Positions 15,213 through 24,635 are shown, numbered from the stretch's first letter. The stretch is 64,000 nucleotides of DNA from Hyphomicrobiales bacterium (GCA_003577315.1 QEVK01000019.1:1-64000), one strand, 5' to 3'. Notes: a model not told the origin generated them from the letters alone. Numbers and translations are program-made.

Positions 15213-16163
15213 ATGGAACACTTCCTTATCCCCGCCCGGCCGGACCTTCAGCAAGCCCGGGCCGACTGGCTCGCGACCCTGCGGCGCGAGCGGCGGCTGT
15301 CGCCGCTGACGCTCGACGCCTACGAGCGCGACACGCGCCAGTTCCTGCATTTCATGACCGGCTACAATGGCGGCGCGCCGGGCATCGCCGACATCGCCGC
15401 GCTGAAGCCGGTCGACCTGCGCGCCTTCCTCGCCCAGCGGCGCAAGGACGGGGCCGGCGCGCGCACGCTCGGACGCGGGCTCGCCGGCATCCGCTCCCTC
15501 CTGCGCTTCCTGGAAAGGCGCGGGCTGGCGAGCGCGGCGGGCGCGGCGGCGATGCGCGCGCCGAAGCAGCCGAAATCGCTGCCCAGGCCGCTGACGGCCT
15601 CCGACGCCAGGAAGGTCGTCTCGGCCGAGGGGCAGATGGCGCAGGAGCCGTGGATCGCGGCGCGCAACGCCGCCGTGCTGACGCTGCTCTACGGAAGCGG
15701 CCTGCGCATCTCGGAAGCGCTCGGCCTTGATGGCGGCGATCTCGCCCCGGACGGAGACGGCCGGGGCGAGGCCATGCTGCGCGTCACCGGCAAGGGCGGC
15801 AAGACGCGGCTCGTTCCCGTGCTGCCGGTGGCCCTGCGCGCCGTCGCCGAATATCGCCGGCTCTGCCCCTATCGCCTCGGCGCGGAAGCGCCGCTGTTTC
15901 GCGGCGCGCGCGGCGGCGCGCTGAGGCCCGAGATCGTCCAGCGCGAGATGGCGAGGCTGCGCGGCGCGCTCGGCCTGCCCGACACGGCGACGCCGCACGC
16001 GCTGCGCCATTCCTTCGCCACGCATCTGCTCGCCGGCGGCGGCGACCTGCGCACCATCCAGGAACTGCTCGGCCACGCCAGCCTGTCGACGACGCAGATC
16101 TATACCGGCGTCGACACCGCGCGGCTGCTCGACATCTACGACGCCGCCCACCCGCGCGCTTAA
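15213..16163 (+). CDS. xerC: Tyrosine recombinase XerC
   Basis: This 316-aa recombinase resolves chromosome dimers at dif together with XerD. The N-terminal SAM-like domain (about 12-105) is followed by the catalytic domain with R165 (GLRISE), K194 (GKGGKTR), H262/R265 (HALRHSFATH), H288 (LLGHASLSTTQ) and Y297. I chose ATG 15213 (MEHFLIPARP) with GGGGAA upstream; the frame is open for 56 more codons but without homologous-looking sequence. XerC is preferred over XerD because of the short N-terminus and the ending DIYDAAHPRA. Confidence 0.88.
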   Translation: MEHFLIPARPDLQQARADWLATLRRERRLSPLTLDAYERDTRQFLHFMTGYNGGAPGIADIAALKPVDLRAFLAQRRKDGAGARTLGRGLAGIRSLLRFLERRGLASAAGAAAMRAPKQPKSLPRPLTASDARKVVSAEGQMAQEPWIAARNAAVLTLLYGSGLRISEALGLDGGDLAPDGDGRGEAMLRVTGKGGKTRLVPVLPVALRAVAEYRRLCPYRLGAEAPLFRGARGGALRPEIVQREMARLRGALGLPDTATPHALRHSFATHLLAGGGDLRTIQELLGHASLSTTQIYTGVDTARLLDIYDAAHPRA

Positions 16164-16197
16164 CCTTTTTGCCGCACTTGGCGGCTAGGCTCGCGCC

Positions 16198-17274
16198 ATG
16201 AACGCACGCGCCACCGCCATCGCCGAGCGCGCGGCCGGGCTGTCGCTGAAGCTGCTCGCCGCGCTCAACCTCCTCTTCCTCGCCGTCTTCATGGCGACGC
16301 TGGTTCTTTCGGTGTCGCAGGCGCGCGCGCAAGATGCCGCCGTCGCCTGCACCGGCGAGAACATGATGGCAAGGATGGAGCGCGACGACCCGGCAGCCGT
16401 GGCGGCGATCCGCGCCGAGGCCGCTCGCGTCGAGAACGGCAGGGGCGTCCTGTGGCGGATCGAGAAGGACGGCGTCTCGCCGTCCTACCTGTTCGGCACC
16501 ATGCACATGTCGGACCCGCGCGTGGTCAGGCTTGGCGCGGACGCGCAGGCCGCGTTCGACGCCTCCTCGACGGTGGTGATCGAGACGACCGAGGTGCTCG
16601 ACCAGGCCAGGGTGATGGCGGCGATGCTGGCCAACCCGGAGCTGACCATGTTCACCGACGGCACGACGCTTTCGTCGCTGGTGCCGGAGGCGGAGCGCGC
16701 CGCGTTCGAGGCCGCGCTCAGTGCGCGCGGCATCCCGCCGGCCAGCGTGGCGAAGATGAAGCCGTGGGTGATCTCGGCCATGGTGGCGCTGCCGGCCTGC
16801 GAGATGGCGCGCAAGGCGGGCGGCGCGCCGGTGCTCGACGCGCAGCTCGCCCGGGACGGCGTGGCCGCCGGCAAGGCGCTGGGCGGGCTGGAGACCATCG
16901 CCGACCAGCTCGGCGTCATGGCGTCGCTGCCGATGGAGTTCCACATTCGCGGGCTGATCGACACGCTGAAGCTCGGCGACGCCATCGAGGACGTGATCGA
17001 GACGATGATCGTGCTCTATCTGGAGGAGGAGACGGGCATGTTCTGGCCGTTCTTCCGCGCCGCGCTGCCGGCGGGCGGGGAGGGCGACGCCGGCTTCTCC
17101 GCCTTCGAGGAGACGATGGTGAGCGCGCGCAACCGCACCATGGCCGAGCGCGCAGCACCCTTCCTCGACGCCGGCGGGGCCTTCGTCGCCGTCGGCGCGC
17201 TGCACCTGCCGGGGCCGCAGGGGCTGGTGTCGCTGCTGCGCGAAAAGGGCTACCGGATCGAGGCGATCCGATAG
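16198..17274 (+). CDS. TraB/GumN family protein, membrane-anchored or secreted
   Basis: This 358-aa protein has an N-terminal hydrophobic segment (about residues 15-45, ending in ARAQ) that acts as signal or anchor. A TraB/GumN (Tiki-like) domain follows, with the first GxxH in YLFGTMHMSD and the second in VGALHLPG near the C-terminus; these His residues are the proposed metal ligands of Tiki-type metalloproteases. Glutamates in VVIETTEV also fit. Substrate and role are not known. It follows xerC by 34 bp on the same strand and may share its transcript. Confidence 0.85.
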   Translation: MNARATAIAERAAGLSLKLLAALNLLFLAVFMATLVLSVSQARAQDAAVACTGENMMARMERDDPAAVAAIRAEAARVENGRGVLWRIEKDGVSPSYLFGTMHMSDPRVVRLGADAQAAFDASSTVVIETTEVLDQARVMAAMLANPELTMFTDGTTLSSLVPEAERAAFEAALSARGIPPASVAKMKPWVISAMVALPACEMARKAGGAPVLDAQLARDGVAAGKALGGLETIADQLGVMASLPMEFHIRGLIDTLKLGDAIEDVIETMIVLYLEEETGMFWPFFRAALPAGGEGDAGFSAFEETMVSARNRTMAERAAPFLDAGGAFVAVGALHLPGPQGLVSLLREKGYRIEAIR

Positions 17275-17311
17275 CCCTGGCAGCCTTCCGGGGAAGGTCG
17301 TGCGCGAAGCG

Positions 17312-17563
17312 TCAGCTTCGCACGGCTCTTGCGCCGGCGATCAGGATGCAGGCGCCGATGAAGCCGGCGACGAGATAGCCGAGCCAGCCGCCGAACGATA
17401 CGCCGAGCAGGCCGAGCAGGAAGCTCGCCACCGCCGCGCCGACGATGCCGAGGATGACGTTGGCGAGCACGCCGGTGTTGGTGTTCATGAAGTTGGAGGC
17501 GATCCAGCCCGCCAGCCCGCCGATGATGATGGCCGCAATCCAGCCGATGCCTGCGTCGTCCAT
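17312..17563 (-). CDS. GlsB/YeaQ/YmgE family stress-response membrane protein
   Basis: This 83-aa integral membrane protein has three glycine-rich hydrophobic segments (about 7-27, 33-54, 60-78) and the family feature GWIAAIIIGGLAGWIAS near the start. Members are small inner-membrane proteins linked to general stress; molecular role is unclear. The gene is convergent with the GumN-like gene 38 bp away. Confidence 0.9.
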   Translation of the reverse strand: MDDAGIGWIAAIIIGGLAGWIASNFMNTNTGVLANVILGIVGAAVASFLLGLLGVSFGGWLGYLVAGFIGACILIAGARAVRS

Positions 17564-17733
17564 GACCCGCTCCTCACTTTTGTTGCCAGATGACCGGAAA
17601 TGCCGAGACCGGGCAAAAGGTTCCCGCGGCCGCGAGGGGCGCGCGTCACGGATTCACGACAAACGTGATTTGGCGCGACGCAGAACGATTGCTAGCCTGT
17701 CCGCGTTGCCAGGATGAGCCAGGGAGACCACGC

Positions 17734-17919
17734 ATGAAGACAGCTCTTGCCGTAGCCGCCGCTCTTGGACTTTCCGTGTCGGTGGCGGCCGCCTGCCCGA
17801 TGAAGCGCGACACGACGGCATCGGTCGACAAGGATACGGTGGCGAGCATCAAGGCTCCCGTTCCGGCGCCGATGTCCACCCCGGCCGACGCGGGCGCGAA
17901 AAAGGAGAAAGCCGGCTGA
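17734..17919 (+). CDS. Small exported protein (61 aa)
   Basis: The peptide MKTALAVAAALGLSVSVAAAC is a signal sequence, followed by a short hydrophilic, Pro/Ala/Thr-rich chain ending KKEKAG. The AAAC end could be a weak lipobox or an AxA signal peptidase I site. ATG 17734 has AGGGAGA upstream. I do not recognise a family; a periplasmic or surface location is inferred from the signal only. Confidence 0.6.
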   Translation: MKTALAVAAALGLSVSVAAACPMKRDTTASVDKDTVASIKAPVPAPMSTPADAGAKKEKAG

Positions 17920-17920
17920 A

Positions 17921-17976
17921 GCGATTCCAGGAGAAGTGCTTCGCACTTTTCCGCCCGGAACTGCGGAAGGCGACAT
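17921..17976. repeat. Rhizobiales-type intergenic palindrome, variant A
   Basis: A palindrome just after the stop of the small exported protein gene: GGAGAAGTGC pairs with GCACTTTTCC around loop TTC, with one mismatch, within outer GATTCC/GGAAC-like arms. It resembles the 'ATTCCAGGAAAAGTG...' intergenic repeat common in Mesorhizobium-type genomes. It can form a hairpin on either strand and may end transcription. Confidence 0.55.
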
Positions 17977-18054
17977 TTCCCCTCGCATCGCCAGCATGCC
18001 TGTTCGGGCCCGCTCCGCCGCATGGCGGGGCGGGCCTTCGCCTTGCGGGCGGGC

Positions 18055-19089
18055 TCAGGCGGCGCGCTTGCGCGGCTGGATCAGGCCGCGCGCGACCAGA
18101 AGCTCGGCGATCTGGACCGTGTTCAGCGCCGCACCCTTGCGCAGGTTGTCGGAGACCACCCACATGTTGAGGCCGTTGTCGACGGTGGGGTCCTCGCGGA
18201 TGCGCGAGATGTAGGTCGCGTCCTCGCCGGCGCACTCGACCGGGGTGATGTAGCCGCCGTTCTCGCGCTTGTCGACGACCAGGCAGCCCGGCGCGTCGCG
18301 CAGGATCTCGCGCGCCTCGTCGGCGGTGATCGGCTTCTCGAACTCGATGTTGACGGCCTCGGAATGGCCGATGAACACCGGCACGCGCACGGCCGTGCAG
18401 GTGACCTTGATCTTCGGGTCCAGCATCTTCTTGGTCTCGGCCGTCACCTTCCATTCCTCCTTGGTCTGGCCGTCCTCCATGAAGACGTCGATATGGGGAA
18501 TGACGTTGAAGGCGATGCGCTTGGTGAACTTCCTCGCCTCGACCGGATCGGCGACGAAGACGGCGCGCGTCTGGGAGAACAGCTCGTCCATGCCTTCCTT
18601 GCCGGCGCCGGACACCGACTGGTAGGTGGAGACGACGAGGCGCCGGATGGTGGCGCGCTCGTGCAGCGGCTTCATCGCCACGACGAGCTGGGCCGTCGAG
18701 CAGTTGGGGTTGGCGATGATGTTCTTCCTCGAGAAGCCCTCGATCGCGTCGGGGTTCACCTCCGGCACGATCAGCGGCACGTCGGCGTCGTAGCGCCAGG
18801 CCGAGGAGTTGTCGATGACCACGCACCCTTGCGCGCCGATCTTCGGCGAGAACTCCCTGGAGACGTTGCCGCCGGCCGACATCAGGCAGATGTCGGTGTC
18901 GGAGAAGTCGTAAGTGGCGAGGTCCTTCACCTTGAGCGTGCGGTCGCCGTAGGACACCTCGGTGCCGACCGAGCGGCGCGAGGCCAGCGCCACCACCTCG
19001 TCGGCAGGAAAGCCGCGCTCTTCCAGGATGCTGAGCATTTCGCGCCCGACATTGCCCGTGGCGCCGGCGACTGCAATCTTGAAACCCAT
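18055..19089 (-). CDS. asd: Aspartate-semialdehyde dehydrogenase
   Basis: This 344-aa enzyme reduces aspartyl phosphate to aspartate semialdehyde, the branch point to lysine/diaminopimelate, threonine and methionine. It has the NADP-binding start KIAVAGATGNVG, catalytic C130 in NPNCSTAQ, and the conserved C-terminal segment NMWVVSDNLRKGAALNTVQI. I chose ATG 19089 (MGFKIAV) because AAAGGAG lies eight bases upstream; the frame stays open to 19113 without a better site. Confidence 0.98.
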   Translation of the reverse strand: MGFKIAVAGATGNVGREMLSILEERGFPADEVVALASRRSVGTEVSYGDRTLKVKDLATYDFSDTDICLMSAGGNVSREFSPKIGAQGCVVIDNSSAWRYDADVPLIVPEVNPDAIEGFSRKNIIANPNCSTAQLVVAMKPLHERATIRRLVVSTYQSVSGAGKEGMDELFSQTRAVFVADPVEARKFTKRIAFNVIPHIDVFMEDGQTKEEWKVTAETKKMLDPKIKVTCTAVRVPVFIGHSEAVNIEFEKPITADEAREILRDAPGCLVVDKRENGGYITPVECAGEDATYISRIREDPTVDNGLNMWVVSDNLRKGAALNTVQIAELLVARGLIQPRKRAA

Positions 19090-19107
19090 TCCGGTTGCTC
19101 CTTTGCG

Positions 19108-19157
19108 GAGCATGATCCTATCCGAACCGCTGCTGGGCGTTCTTCGGGGTCATGCTC
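19108..19157. repeat. Rhizobiales-type intergenic palindrome, variant B
   Basis: GAGCATGA (19108-19115) and TCATGCTC (19150-19157) are perfect inverted arms around 34 bp containing CCGAAC and TTCGGGG. It sits directly upstream of asd and resembles the GAGCATGATCC palindromes found between rhizobial genes. It could influence asd expression, but no regulator is known to me. Confidence 0.55.
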
Positions 19158-19258
19158 GATCTCTCCGCTCGGTGGTTCAGGAGAAGACCCGCCGGCCGTC
19201 GCGGGTTCCGCCTCCCTCGGACCAGACCCGGGGAGAGGGGCGAGCAGGCCGAAGGGGA

Positions 19259-19390
19259 TCAGACCGTTTTCTCGGTCGTAGTCTTGGCCGTGGTTTTGCC
19301 GGAATGCGCACGCGACGGCTCGACGCCGGCCGCGCAGAACGCTCCGCCGCAGGCGTACATCGCCAGAAATGCAGTCACAAGGCCGCGCAT
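19259..19390 (-). CDS. Possible small exported peptide (43 aa)
   Basis: ATG 19390 opens a 43-aa frame starting MRGLVTAFLAMYACGGAFCA, which looks like a signal or lipoprotein-like leader, then a short Lys/Thr-rich tail ending TTEKTV and TGA. The upstream GGGATC is a weak ribosome site. It lies in the roughly 470-bp gap between asd and the DUF6152 gene. No family recognised. Confidence 0.35.
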   Translation of the reverse strand: MRGLVTAFLAMYACGGAFCAAGVEPSRAHSGKTTAKTTTEKTV

Positions 19391-19558
19391 CGCGTTGATC
19401 CCGGTTCGCGCCCGCCTTTTACGCCGTTCGGCACAAGAGTCAATCGGGGCCGGACGGCGGGCGCCGCCGCGGCGATCAGGCGTAAGTGATTTGACGCCCG
19501 CCCCCCGCGCCATAGGCTCTGGGCTTCCGGGGGGCAGGACCCGATGCAGGAGGAACAG

Positions 19559-19945
19559 ATGGCCATCTCCGGCTTCTTCCGCGCGACCCTCGCCGCGGGC
19601 GTCGTCGTCCTTTCGGGCGCGGCCGCGGCGCTCGCGCATCACGGCTGGGCCTGGACCGAGGACGGCTTCTTCGAGCTGACCGGCACCATCGCCGCCATCT
19701 ATTACGGCAACCCGCACCCCACGCTGGACGTCGAGGTGGAGGGCGAGGTCTGGCGCGTCGACCTCGCCACGCCGCGGGCCACGGCCCGCGCCGGCTTCAT
19801 GGAGGACACGGCAAAGGTCGGCGACGAGGTCACCGCCATCGGCAACCGCTCGCGCGACGCGACGGAGCGCTGGATGAAGGCCGTGCGCATCATCGTCAAC
19901 GGCGCGACCTACGACGTCTACCCCGACCGGGTGCCGACAAACTGA
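19559..19945 (+). CDS. DUF6152 family exported protein
   Basis: This 128-aa protein has a signal peptide (MAISGFFRATLAAGV to about AAALA) followed by HHGWAWTEDGFFELTGTI, typical of the DUF6152 family of small periplasmic beta-rich proteins. I chose ATG 19559 because a perfect AGGAGG lies at 19548-19553; another ATG at 19544 is upstream of that site. Function of the family is unknown. The next gene is a small membrane protein in the same direction, probably co-transcribed. Confidence 0.8.
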   Translation: MAISGFFRATLAAGVVVLSGAAAALAHHGWAWTEDGFFELTGTIAAIYYGNPHPTLDVEVEGEVWRVDLATPRATARAGFMEDTAKVGDEVTAIGNRSRDATERWMKAVRIIVNGATYDVYPDRVPTN

Positions 19946-20010
19946 CCGGGGGGCCGAGGGAGCTGACAGAAGGGCTGTTCGCCATCCTCGCCGGCATCGA
20001 GCGCCTGCCG

Positions 20011-20442
20011 GTGGCCGGCGCGCTCAAGGCGTCGTTCTACGCCTATCCGCTGGTCAACGCGCTGCACATCCTGTCGATCGGCATGGTGGTCGGGGCGGTG
20101 GCGCTGATGGACCTGCGCATCCTCGGCCTGGCGCGCGGCGTCGAGCGCGAGCCGTTCCTGCGGCTGATGCGCGTCACGGTCGCGGTCGCCTTTGCGGTCG
20201 CGGTGCTGACCGGGCTCGCCCTGTTCTCGGTGCGGGCGCGCGAATATGCGCTCAACCCCGCCTTCCAGGCGAAGCTCGTCCTCCTCGCGCTCGCCGGGCT
20301 GAACTTCCTGGCGTTCCGGCGGGTCGCCGCGCCGGCGGCGGCCGACGCGGCCTATCCGCCGGCCGCGAAGGCGCTGGCGGCGCTGTCGATGGCGCTGTGG
20401 CTGTCGGTCCTCGTCGCCGGCCGGTTCATCGGCTTCCTGTGA
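20011..20442 (+). CDS. DUF6644-like small integral membrane protein
   Basis: The 143-aa protein has four hydrophobic segments (about 13-35, 52-75, 85-103, 121-142) and the family-like pattern YPLVNALHILSIGM then ALMDLRILG. Coordinates use GTG 20011, but in-frame protein-like sequence (LFAILAGIERLPV) reaches upstream to a CTG at 19963, so the true start is probably just after the preceding gene's stop at 19945, with translational coupling. DUF6152 and DUF6644 genes commonly occur together. Function unknown; a role in the membrane is all that can be said. Confidence 0.7.
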   Translation: MAGALKASFYAYPLVNALHILSIGMVVGAVALMDLRILGLARGVEREPFLRLMRVTVAVAFAVAVLTGLALFSVRAREYALNPAFQAKLVLLALAGLNFLAFRRVAAPAAADAAYPPAAKALAALSMALWLSVLVAGRFIGFL

Positions 20443-20464
20443 AGGCCGCGCCGGCGCGGGTAGG

Positions 20465-20509
20465 GCATCGGACCGAAAAGTGTATGCACTTATCGGATAA
20501 ATCCGATGC
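20465..20509. repeat. Rhizobiales-type intergenic palindrome, variant C
   Basis: GCATCGGA (20465-20472) and TCCGATGC (20502-20509) flank an inner palindrome CCGA-A-AAGTG/CACTT-A-TCGG. CAAACAAAAGG follows, as in many rhizobial copies. It lies between convergent genes (the DUF6644-like gene and leuB). Confidence 0.6.
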
Positions 20510-20522
20510 GCAAACAAAAGGA

Positions 20523-20563
20523 TAGGGCAACATTACGCATCCGTCAGGATGCACGTTGCCCTA
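20523..20563 (-). terminator. leuB terminator hairpin that includes the stop codon
   Basis: TAGGGCAAC/GTTGCCCTA (20523-20531 with 20555-20563) and inner GCATCC/GGATGC (20537-20542 with 20547-20552) form a two-part hairpin. On the minus strand it starts at the leuB stop codon TAG (20563-20561) and is followed by TCCTTTTG. It could work in both directions between convergent genes. Confidence 0.6.
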
Positions 20564-21673
20564 CGCCGAAAGCGCGCGCAGCTTCTCGACGATGGCGTCG
20601 CCCATGGTGGCGGTGCCGACCTCGGTCATGCCCTGCGACATGATGTCCTTCGTGCGGTAGCCGTCGTCGAGCACGGCCGAGATCGCCGCCTCCAGCCGGT
20701 CGGCCTCGGCCACCATGTTGAAGGAATAGCGCATGCACATGGCGAAGGAGGCGATCATGGCGATCGGGTTGGCGATGCCCTTGCCGGCGATGTCGGGCGC
20801 GGAGCCGTGCACCGGCTCGTAGAGCGCCTTGCGCTTGCCGGTTTTCGGGTCGGGCGCGCCGAGCGAGGCCGAGGGCAGCATGCCGAGCGAGCCGGTCAGC
20901 ATGGCGGCCACGTCCGACAGCATGTCGCCGAACAGGTTGTCGGTGACGATGACGTCGAACTGCTTGGGCCAGCGAACGAGCTGCATGCCGCCGGCGTCGG
21001 CCAGCATGTGGTCGAGCTTGACGTCGGAATATTTCGCCTTGTGGACCGCCGTCACCACCTCGTTCCACAACACGCCCGACTTCATGACGTTGCGCTTTTC
21101 CATCGAGGTGACATGGTTGTTGCGCGTGCGCGCCAGCTCGAAGGCGACGCCGGCGATGCGCTCGATCTCGTAGGTGTCGTATACCTGCGTGTCGATGGCG
21201 CGCTTCTGGCCGTTGCCGAGATCGACGATCTCCTTGGGCTCGCCGAAATAGACGCCGCCGGTCAGCTCGCGCAGGATCAGGATGTCGAGGCCCTCGACCA
21301 CCTCGGGCTTGAGCGAGGAGGAGGAGGCGAGCGCCGGATAGCAGATGGCGGGCCTGAGGTTGGCGAACAGCTCGAGGTCCTTGCGCAGCCTGAGCAGCCC
21401 CGCCTCGGGGCGCACCTCATAGGGCACGCCGTCCCATTTCGGCCCGCCGACCGCGCCGAACAGCACGGCGTCGGCGGCCAGCGCGCGGGCCACGTCCTCG
21501 TCGGAGATCGACTTGCCGTGCGTGTCGTAGGCCGAGCCGCCGACCAGCCCCTCCTCGGTCTCGAAGCCGGTGCCGAGATCGGTGTTCATCACCGCGATCA
21601 GCTTGCGGACCTCGGCCATCGCCTCGGGGCCGATGCCGTCGCCGGGGAAAAGGAGGAGCTTGCGCGATGCCAT
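20561..21673 (-). CDS. leuB: 3-isopropylmalate dehydrogenase
   Basis: This 370-aa enzyme oxidises and decarboxylates 3-isopropylmalate in leucine synthesis using NAD. Family landmarks are [12 protein letters not shown] at the N-terminus, the substrate/metal region [12 protein letters not shown] and [19 protein letters not shown] chose ATG 21673 (MASRKLL), with AAAGG seven bases upstream, over the in-frame ATG at 21688. leuD lies 103 bp upstream on the same strand, so the two may be one transcript. Confidence 0.98.
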   Translation of the reverse strand: MASRKLLLFPGDGIGPEAMAEVRKLIAVMNTDLGTGFETEEGLVGGSAYDTHGKSISDEDVARALAADAVLFGAVGGPKWDGVPYEVRPEAGLLRLRKDLELFANLRPAICYPALASSSSLKPEVVEGLDILILRELTGGVYFGEPKEIVDLGNGQKRAIDTQVYDTYEIERIAGVAFELARTRNNHVTSMEKRNVMKSGVLWNEVVTAVHKAKYSDVKLDHMLADAGGMQLVRWPKQFDVIVTDNLFGDMLSDVAAMLTGSLGMLPSASLGAPDPKTGKRKALYEPVHGSAPDIAGKGIANPIAMIASFAMCMRYSFNMVAEADRLEAAISAVLDDGYRTKDIMSQGMTEVGTATMGDAIVEKLRALSA

Positions 21674-21776
21674 GGGAGAGCCTTTCAACGGAAGTGGTTG
21701 CGGCCGCGGCCTTGCGGGCGGGCTGGGCGGCGGCCGCAGAGGGAAGAAGGAAGATGCGGGCGGGCGCGCCGCGGCC

Positions 21777-22382
21777 TCAGGCCCAGGGCCGGCTTTCGGC
21801 GTTCCTCTGCTCGAAGCGGTCGATCGACGGGGCCTTCTCCATGGTCAGGCCGATGTCGTCGAGGCCGTTCAGCAGGCAGTGGCGGCGGAACTCGTCGAGG
21901 TCGAAGGCGATGACGCCGCCGTCCGGCCCGCGGATCTCCCTGGCCTCGAGGTCGACGGTCAGCACGGCGTTGGCGCCGCGCTCGGCGTCGTCCATCAGCT
22001 TCTCCAGGTCCTGCGGGCTGACCTTGATCGGCAGGATGCCGTTCTTGAAGCAGTTGTTGTAGAAGATGTCGGCGAAGGACGTCGAGATCACGCAGCGGAT
22101 GCCGAAGTCGAGCAGCGCCCAGGGCGCGTGCTCGCGCGAGGAGCCGCAGCCGAAATTGTCGCCGGCGACCAGGATCTGCGCCTTGCGGTAGGCCGGCCTG
22201 TTGAGCACGAAATCGGGATTCTCCGAGCCGTCCTCGAGATAGCGCATCTCGGCGAACAGGCCGGTGCCGAGGCCGGTGCGCTTGATGGTCTTGAGGTAGT
22301 CCTTCGGGATGATCATGTCGGTGTCGACATTGACGATCGGGAGGGGGGCGGCGACGCCCGTCAGCGTGGTGAACTTGTCCAT
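21777..22382 (-). CDS. leuD: 3-isopropylmalate dehydratase small subunit
   Basis: This 201-aa swivel-domain subunit of isopropylmalate isomerase partners LeuC. It begins [20 protein letters not shown], and shows [10 protein letters not shown] and the conserved [17 protein letters not shown] loop (about 74-90). The start ATG 22382 is the first Met of the homologous sequence; the frame stays open upstream only because it runs antiframe through the oxidoreductase gene. Length is normal. Confidence 0.97.
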   Translation of the reverse strand: MDKFTTLTGVAAPLPIVNVDTDMIIPKDYLKTIKRTGLGTGLFAEMRYLEDGSENPDFVLNRPAYRKAQILVAGDNFGCGSSREHAPWALLDFGIRCVISTSFADIFYNNCFKNGILPIKVSPQDLEKLMDDAERGANAVLTVDLEAREIRGPDGGVIAFDLDEFRRHCLLNGLDDIGLTMEKAPSIDRFEQRNAESRPWA

Positions 22383-22453
22383 TTCGGTGCCTGCGGTTCT
22401 TGACGCGGGATTGCCTGCGCCTGCTTTACATCCAAGGACGGCAAATTCAAAGG

Positions 22454-23623
22454 CTAGATGACGTTCAATTCCCGGAACGGCCGCCCCTCGGCGATCCGCC
22501 CGTAGCCGAAGGCCGAGCAGTCGAGCGTGCGCCAGCCACCATGGACGATCCATTCGGCGAGCGCCTTGCCCACGGCCGGGGCCTGCTGCAACCCGTGGCC
22601 GGAAAAGCCGTTGGCGAACAGGAAGTTTCCGATCTCGGGGTGCGGGCCGATCACGGCGTTCTGGTCGAGCGTGTTGTAGTCGTAGTGGCCGGCCCAGGCG
22701 CGGCCGGGCCTGATCGCCTCGAAGGCGGGGATGCGCGCGGCCAGCGCCGGCCAGATCGCTTCCTCGAACAGCGGCCAGTCGGGCTCGAAGTCGTTCGGGT
22801 CGGCGGCGGCCTCGCCGTCCTCGTCCTCGGCGCCGCCGGCGATGTAGAGGCCGCCTTCGGGCCTGACCCACACGCCGGAGGTGTCGACCAGAAGCGGCAT
22901 GTCCCCGAAGCGCTCGCGCGCCTCGAACACGAACACCGAGCGCTTGCGCGGCTCGACGGGAAGCGCGATGCCGGCCAGCGCCGCGACGCGGCCGGCATTC
23001 GGCCCGGCGGCGTTGACCACCAGCCCCGCGTCGAGGCGCCGCCCGTCGGCCAGCGTGACGGTGGAAACGCGGTCGCCGTCCTTCCCGATAGCCGCGACCT
23101 CGCCGCTCGCCAGCTCGACGTCGCGGGTCTTCAGCGCCTTGCGCAGCAGGGAAAGCAGCGCGTGGGCGTCGAACCAGCCCTCGCCCGAGCGGCCATAGGC
23201 GCCGGCGGCGATGCCGTCCGGGCAAAGCCATGGAAAGCGCCTTCGCAGGGCGTCGCCGTCCTCCAGCGCGATGTCCGCGCCCTCGGCGACCTGGACGGCG
23301 TGGCTGGCCTTTAGCGCCGGCAGGCCCTGCGGCCCGGCCAGGATGAGGTAGCCCTTCTCGCGGAAGCCGATGTCGGCCTCCGGCCCGAAGCGCTCCTTCA
23401 GCCCGCGGAAGAAACCGAGCGTGAAGCGCGACAGGCGGATGTTCTCGGCCAGCGAGAACTGCTGGCGGATCGAGGCCGCCGACAGCGTCGTCGCCGAGCG
23501 TGCGAAGGTCGGGTCGCGCTCGATCACGGCGATGGAGCCGGAAAAGCCCTCCTCGCGCAGGAACCACGCGATCGAGGCGCCGACGATCGCGCCGCCGATG
23601 ATGACGATGTCGGTACCGGGCAT
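22454..23623 (-). CDS. FAD-dependent oxidoreductase (DAO/GlpO-type)
   Basis: This 389-aa flavoprotein begins with the dinucleotide-binding fold [18 protein letters not shown], and carries [15 protein letters not shown] in the middle and the C-terminal [15 protein letters not shown] typical of sarcosine/dimethylglycine-oxidase-like DAO proteins (including FOXRED1-like ones). Substrate cannot be told; an amino acid or N-methylated amine is likely. ATG 23623 is chosen because the fold starts immediately after. It is followed by leuD on the same strand after 71 bp. Confidence 0.85.
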   Translation of the reverse strand: MPGTDIVIIGGAIVGASIAWFLREEGFSGSIAVIERDPTFARSATTLSAASIRQQFSLAENIRLSRFTLGFFRGLKERFGPEADIGFREKGYLILAGPQGLPALKASHAVQVAEGADIALEDGDALRRRFPWLCPDGIAAGAYGRSGEGWFDAHALLSLLRKALKTRDVELASGEVAAIGKDGDRVSTVTLADGRRLDAGLVVNAAGPNAGRVAALAGIALPVEPRKRSVFVFEARERFGDMPLLVDTSGVWVRPEGGLYIAGGAEDEDGEAAADPNDFEPDWPLFEEAIWPALAARIPAFEAIRPGRAWAGHYDYNTLDQNAVIGPHPEIGNFLFANGFSGHGLQQAPAVGKALAEWIVHGGWRTLDCSAFGYGRIAEGRPFRELNVI

Positions 23624-23748
23624 TGCGGGTTCCGCCTTTCCGCCGTCTCTTGCCGGCGAGGGAACCAGCTTCGGCCCCCGCCTGCAAGGGGCGCGCCGCC
23701 GCATCGGGGCGCTTGCGCCGGGAAATCGGTTGCGCCAGAAAGGGCGTC

Positions 23749-24621
23749 ATGCACACGACACCGCCCCGCCCGCGCCGCTCCGCGCTCTACGTACCCGCCT
23801 CCAGCGAGAAGGCGCTGGCCAAGATCGGCCGGCTCGCCTGCGATTGCGTCATCGTCGACCTGGAGGATGCGGTCGCGCCGGGCGAGAAGGCGCAGGCGCG
23901 CGAGCGCATGGCGGCGTTCCTCGCCGGGCGCGAGCGCGACGGCACGGAGATGGTGATCCGCATCAACGCGCTCGCCAGCGAATGGGGCGCGGGCGACCTC
24001 GCGGCGGCGAAGGCCTGCCGGCCGGACGCGATCCTGATCCCCAAGGTGGAGACGGCGCGCGACCTGCTGGAGGTCAACGACGCGCTCGACGAGGCGGACG
24101 CGCGCCCCTCGCTCGCCTTGTGGGCGATGGTCGAGACGCCGCGGGCGCTCATCAACATCGGCGCCATCGCCGCGCTCGGCCGCGACAGGGGCGCAAGGCT
24201 CGCCTGCCTGGTGGCCGGCACCAACGACCTCGTCAAGGACACGGGCATCCGGCCGGGGCCGGGCCGGCAGCTCCTCGTGCCGTGGCTGATGCAGATCGTG
24301 CTGGCGGCGCGCGCCGGCGGCCTCGACGCGCTCGACGGCGTCGCCAACGACTTCTCCGACCTCGACGCCTTTTCCGCCGAATGCGCGCAGGGCCGCGACA
24401 TGGGCTTCGACGGCAAGACGCTGATCCATCCGGCGCAGATCGCGCCGGCCAACGCCGCCTTCTCGCCGTCGCCGCAGGAGGTGGAGGCGGCGCTCGGCGT
24501 CCGCGCCGCCTTCGCGCTGCCGGAAAACTCGGCCAAGGGCGTGATCTCTCTGGGCGGCCGCATGGTCGAGCGGCTGCATCTGGAACAGGCCGAGCGGTTG
24601 CTCGCCAGGGCGGGGCGCTGA
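23749..24621 (+). CDS. HpcH/HpaI aldolase family, CitE-like CoA ester lyase
   Basis: This 290-aa TIM-barrel protein resembles CitE and malyl/citramalyl-CoA lyases: [17 protein letters not shown] at the start, [10 protein letters not shown] (metal region), VIRINAL with the catalytic-type Arg72, [11 protein letters not shown], and [15 protein letters not shown] near the end. It likely splits or makes a CoA thioester of a hydroxy-dicarboxylic acid; the exact substrate is open, as no citF or pathway partner is nearby. ATG 23749 follows AGAAAGGG. It diverges from the FAD oxidoreductase. Confidence 0.85.
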   Translation: MHTTPPRPRRSALYVPASSEKALAKIGRLACDCVIVDLEDAVAPGEKAQARERMAAFLAGRERDGTEMVIRINALASEWGAGDLAAAKACRPDAILIPKVETARDLLEVNDALDEADARPSLALWAMVETPRALINIGAIAALGRDRGARLACLVAGTNDLVKDTGIRPGPGRQLLVPWLMQIVLAARAGGLDALDGVANDFSDLDAFSAECAQGRDMGFDGKTLIHPAQIAPANAAFSPSPQEVEAALGVRAAFALPENSAKGVISLGGRMVERLHLEQAERLLARAGR

Positions 24622-24635
24622 AGGAGGCGCGTGCG

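Noticed and set aside
21777..23756. A 659-codon frame that appears to fuse leuD to an upstream protein
   Set aside because: Only the last 201 codons are LeuD. The upstream part is an alternative frame of the FAD oxidoreductase gene and is rich in Arg/Gly without any domain.
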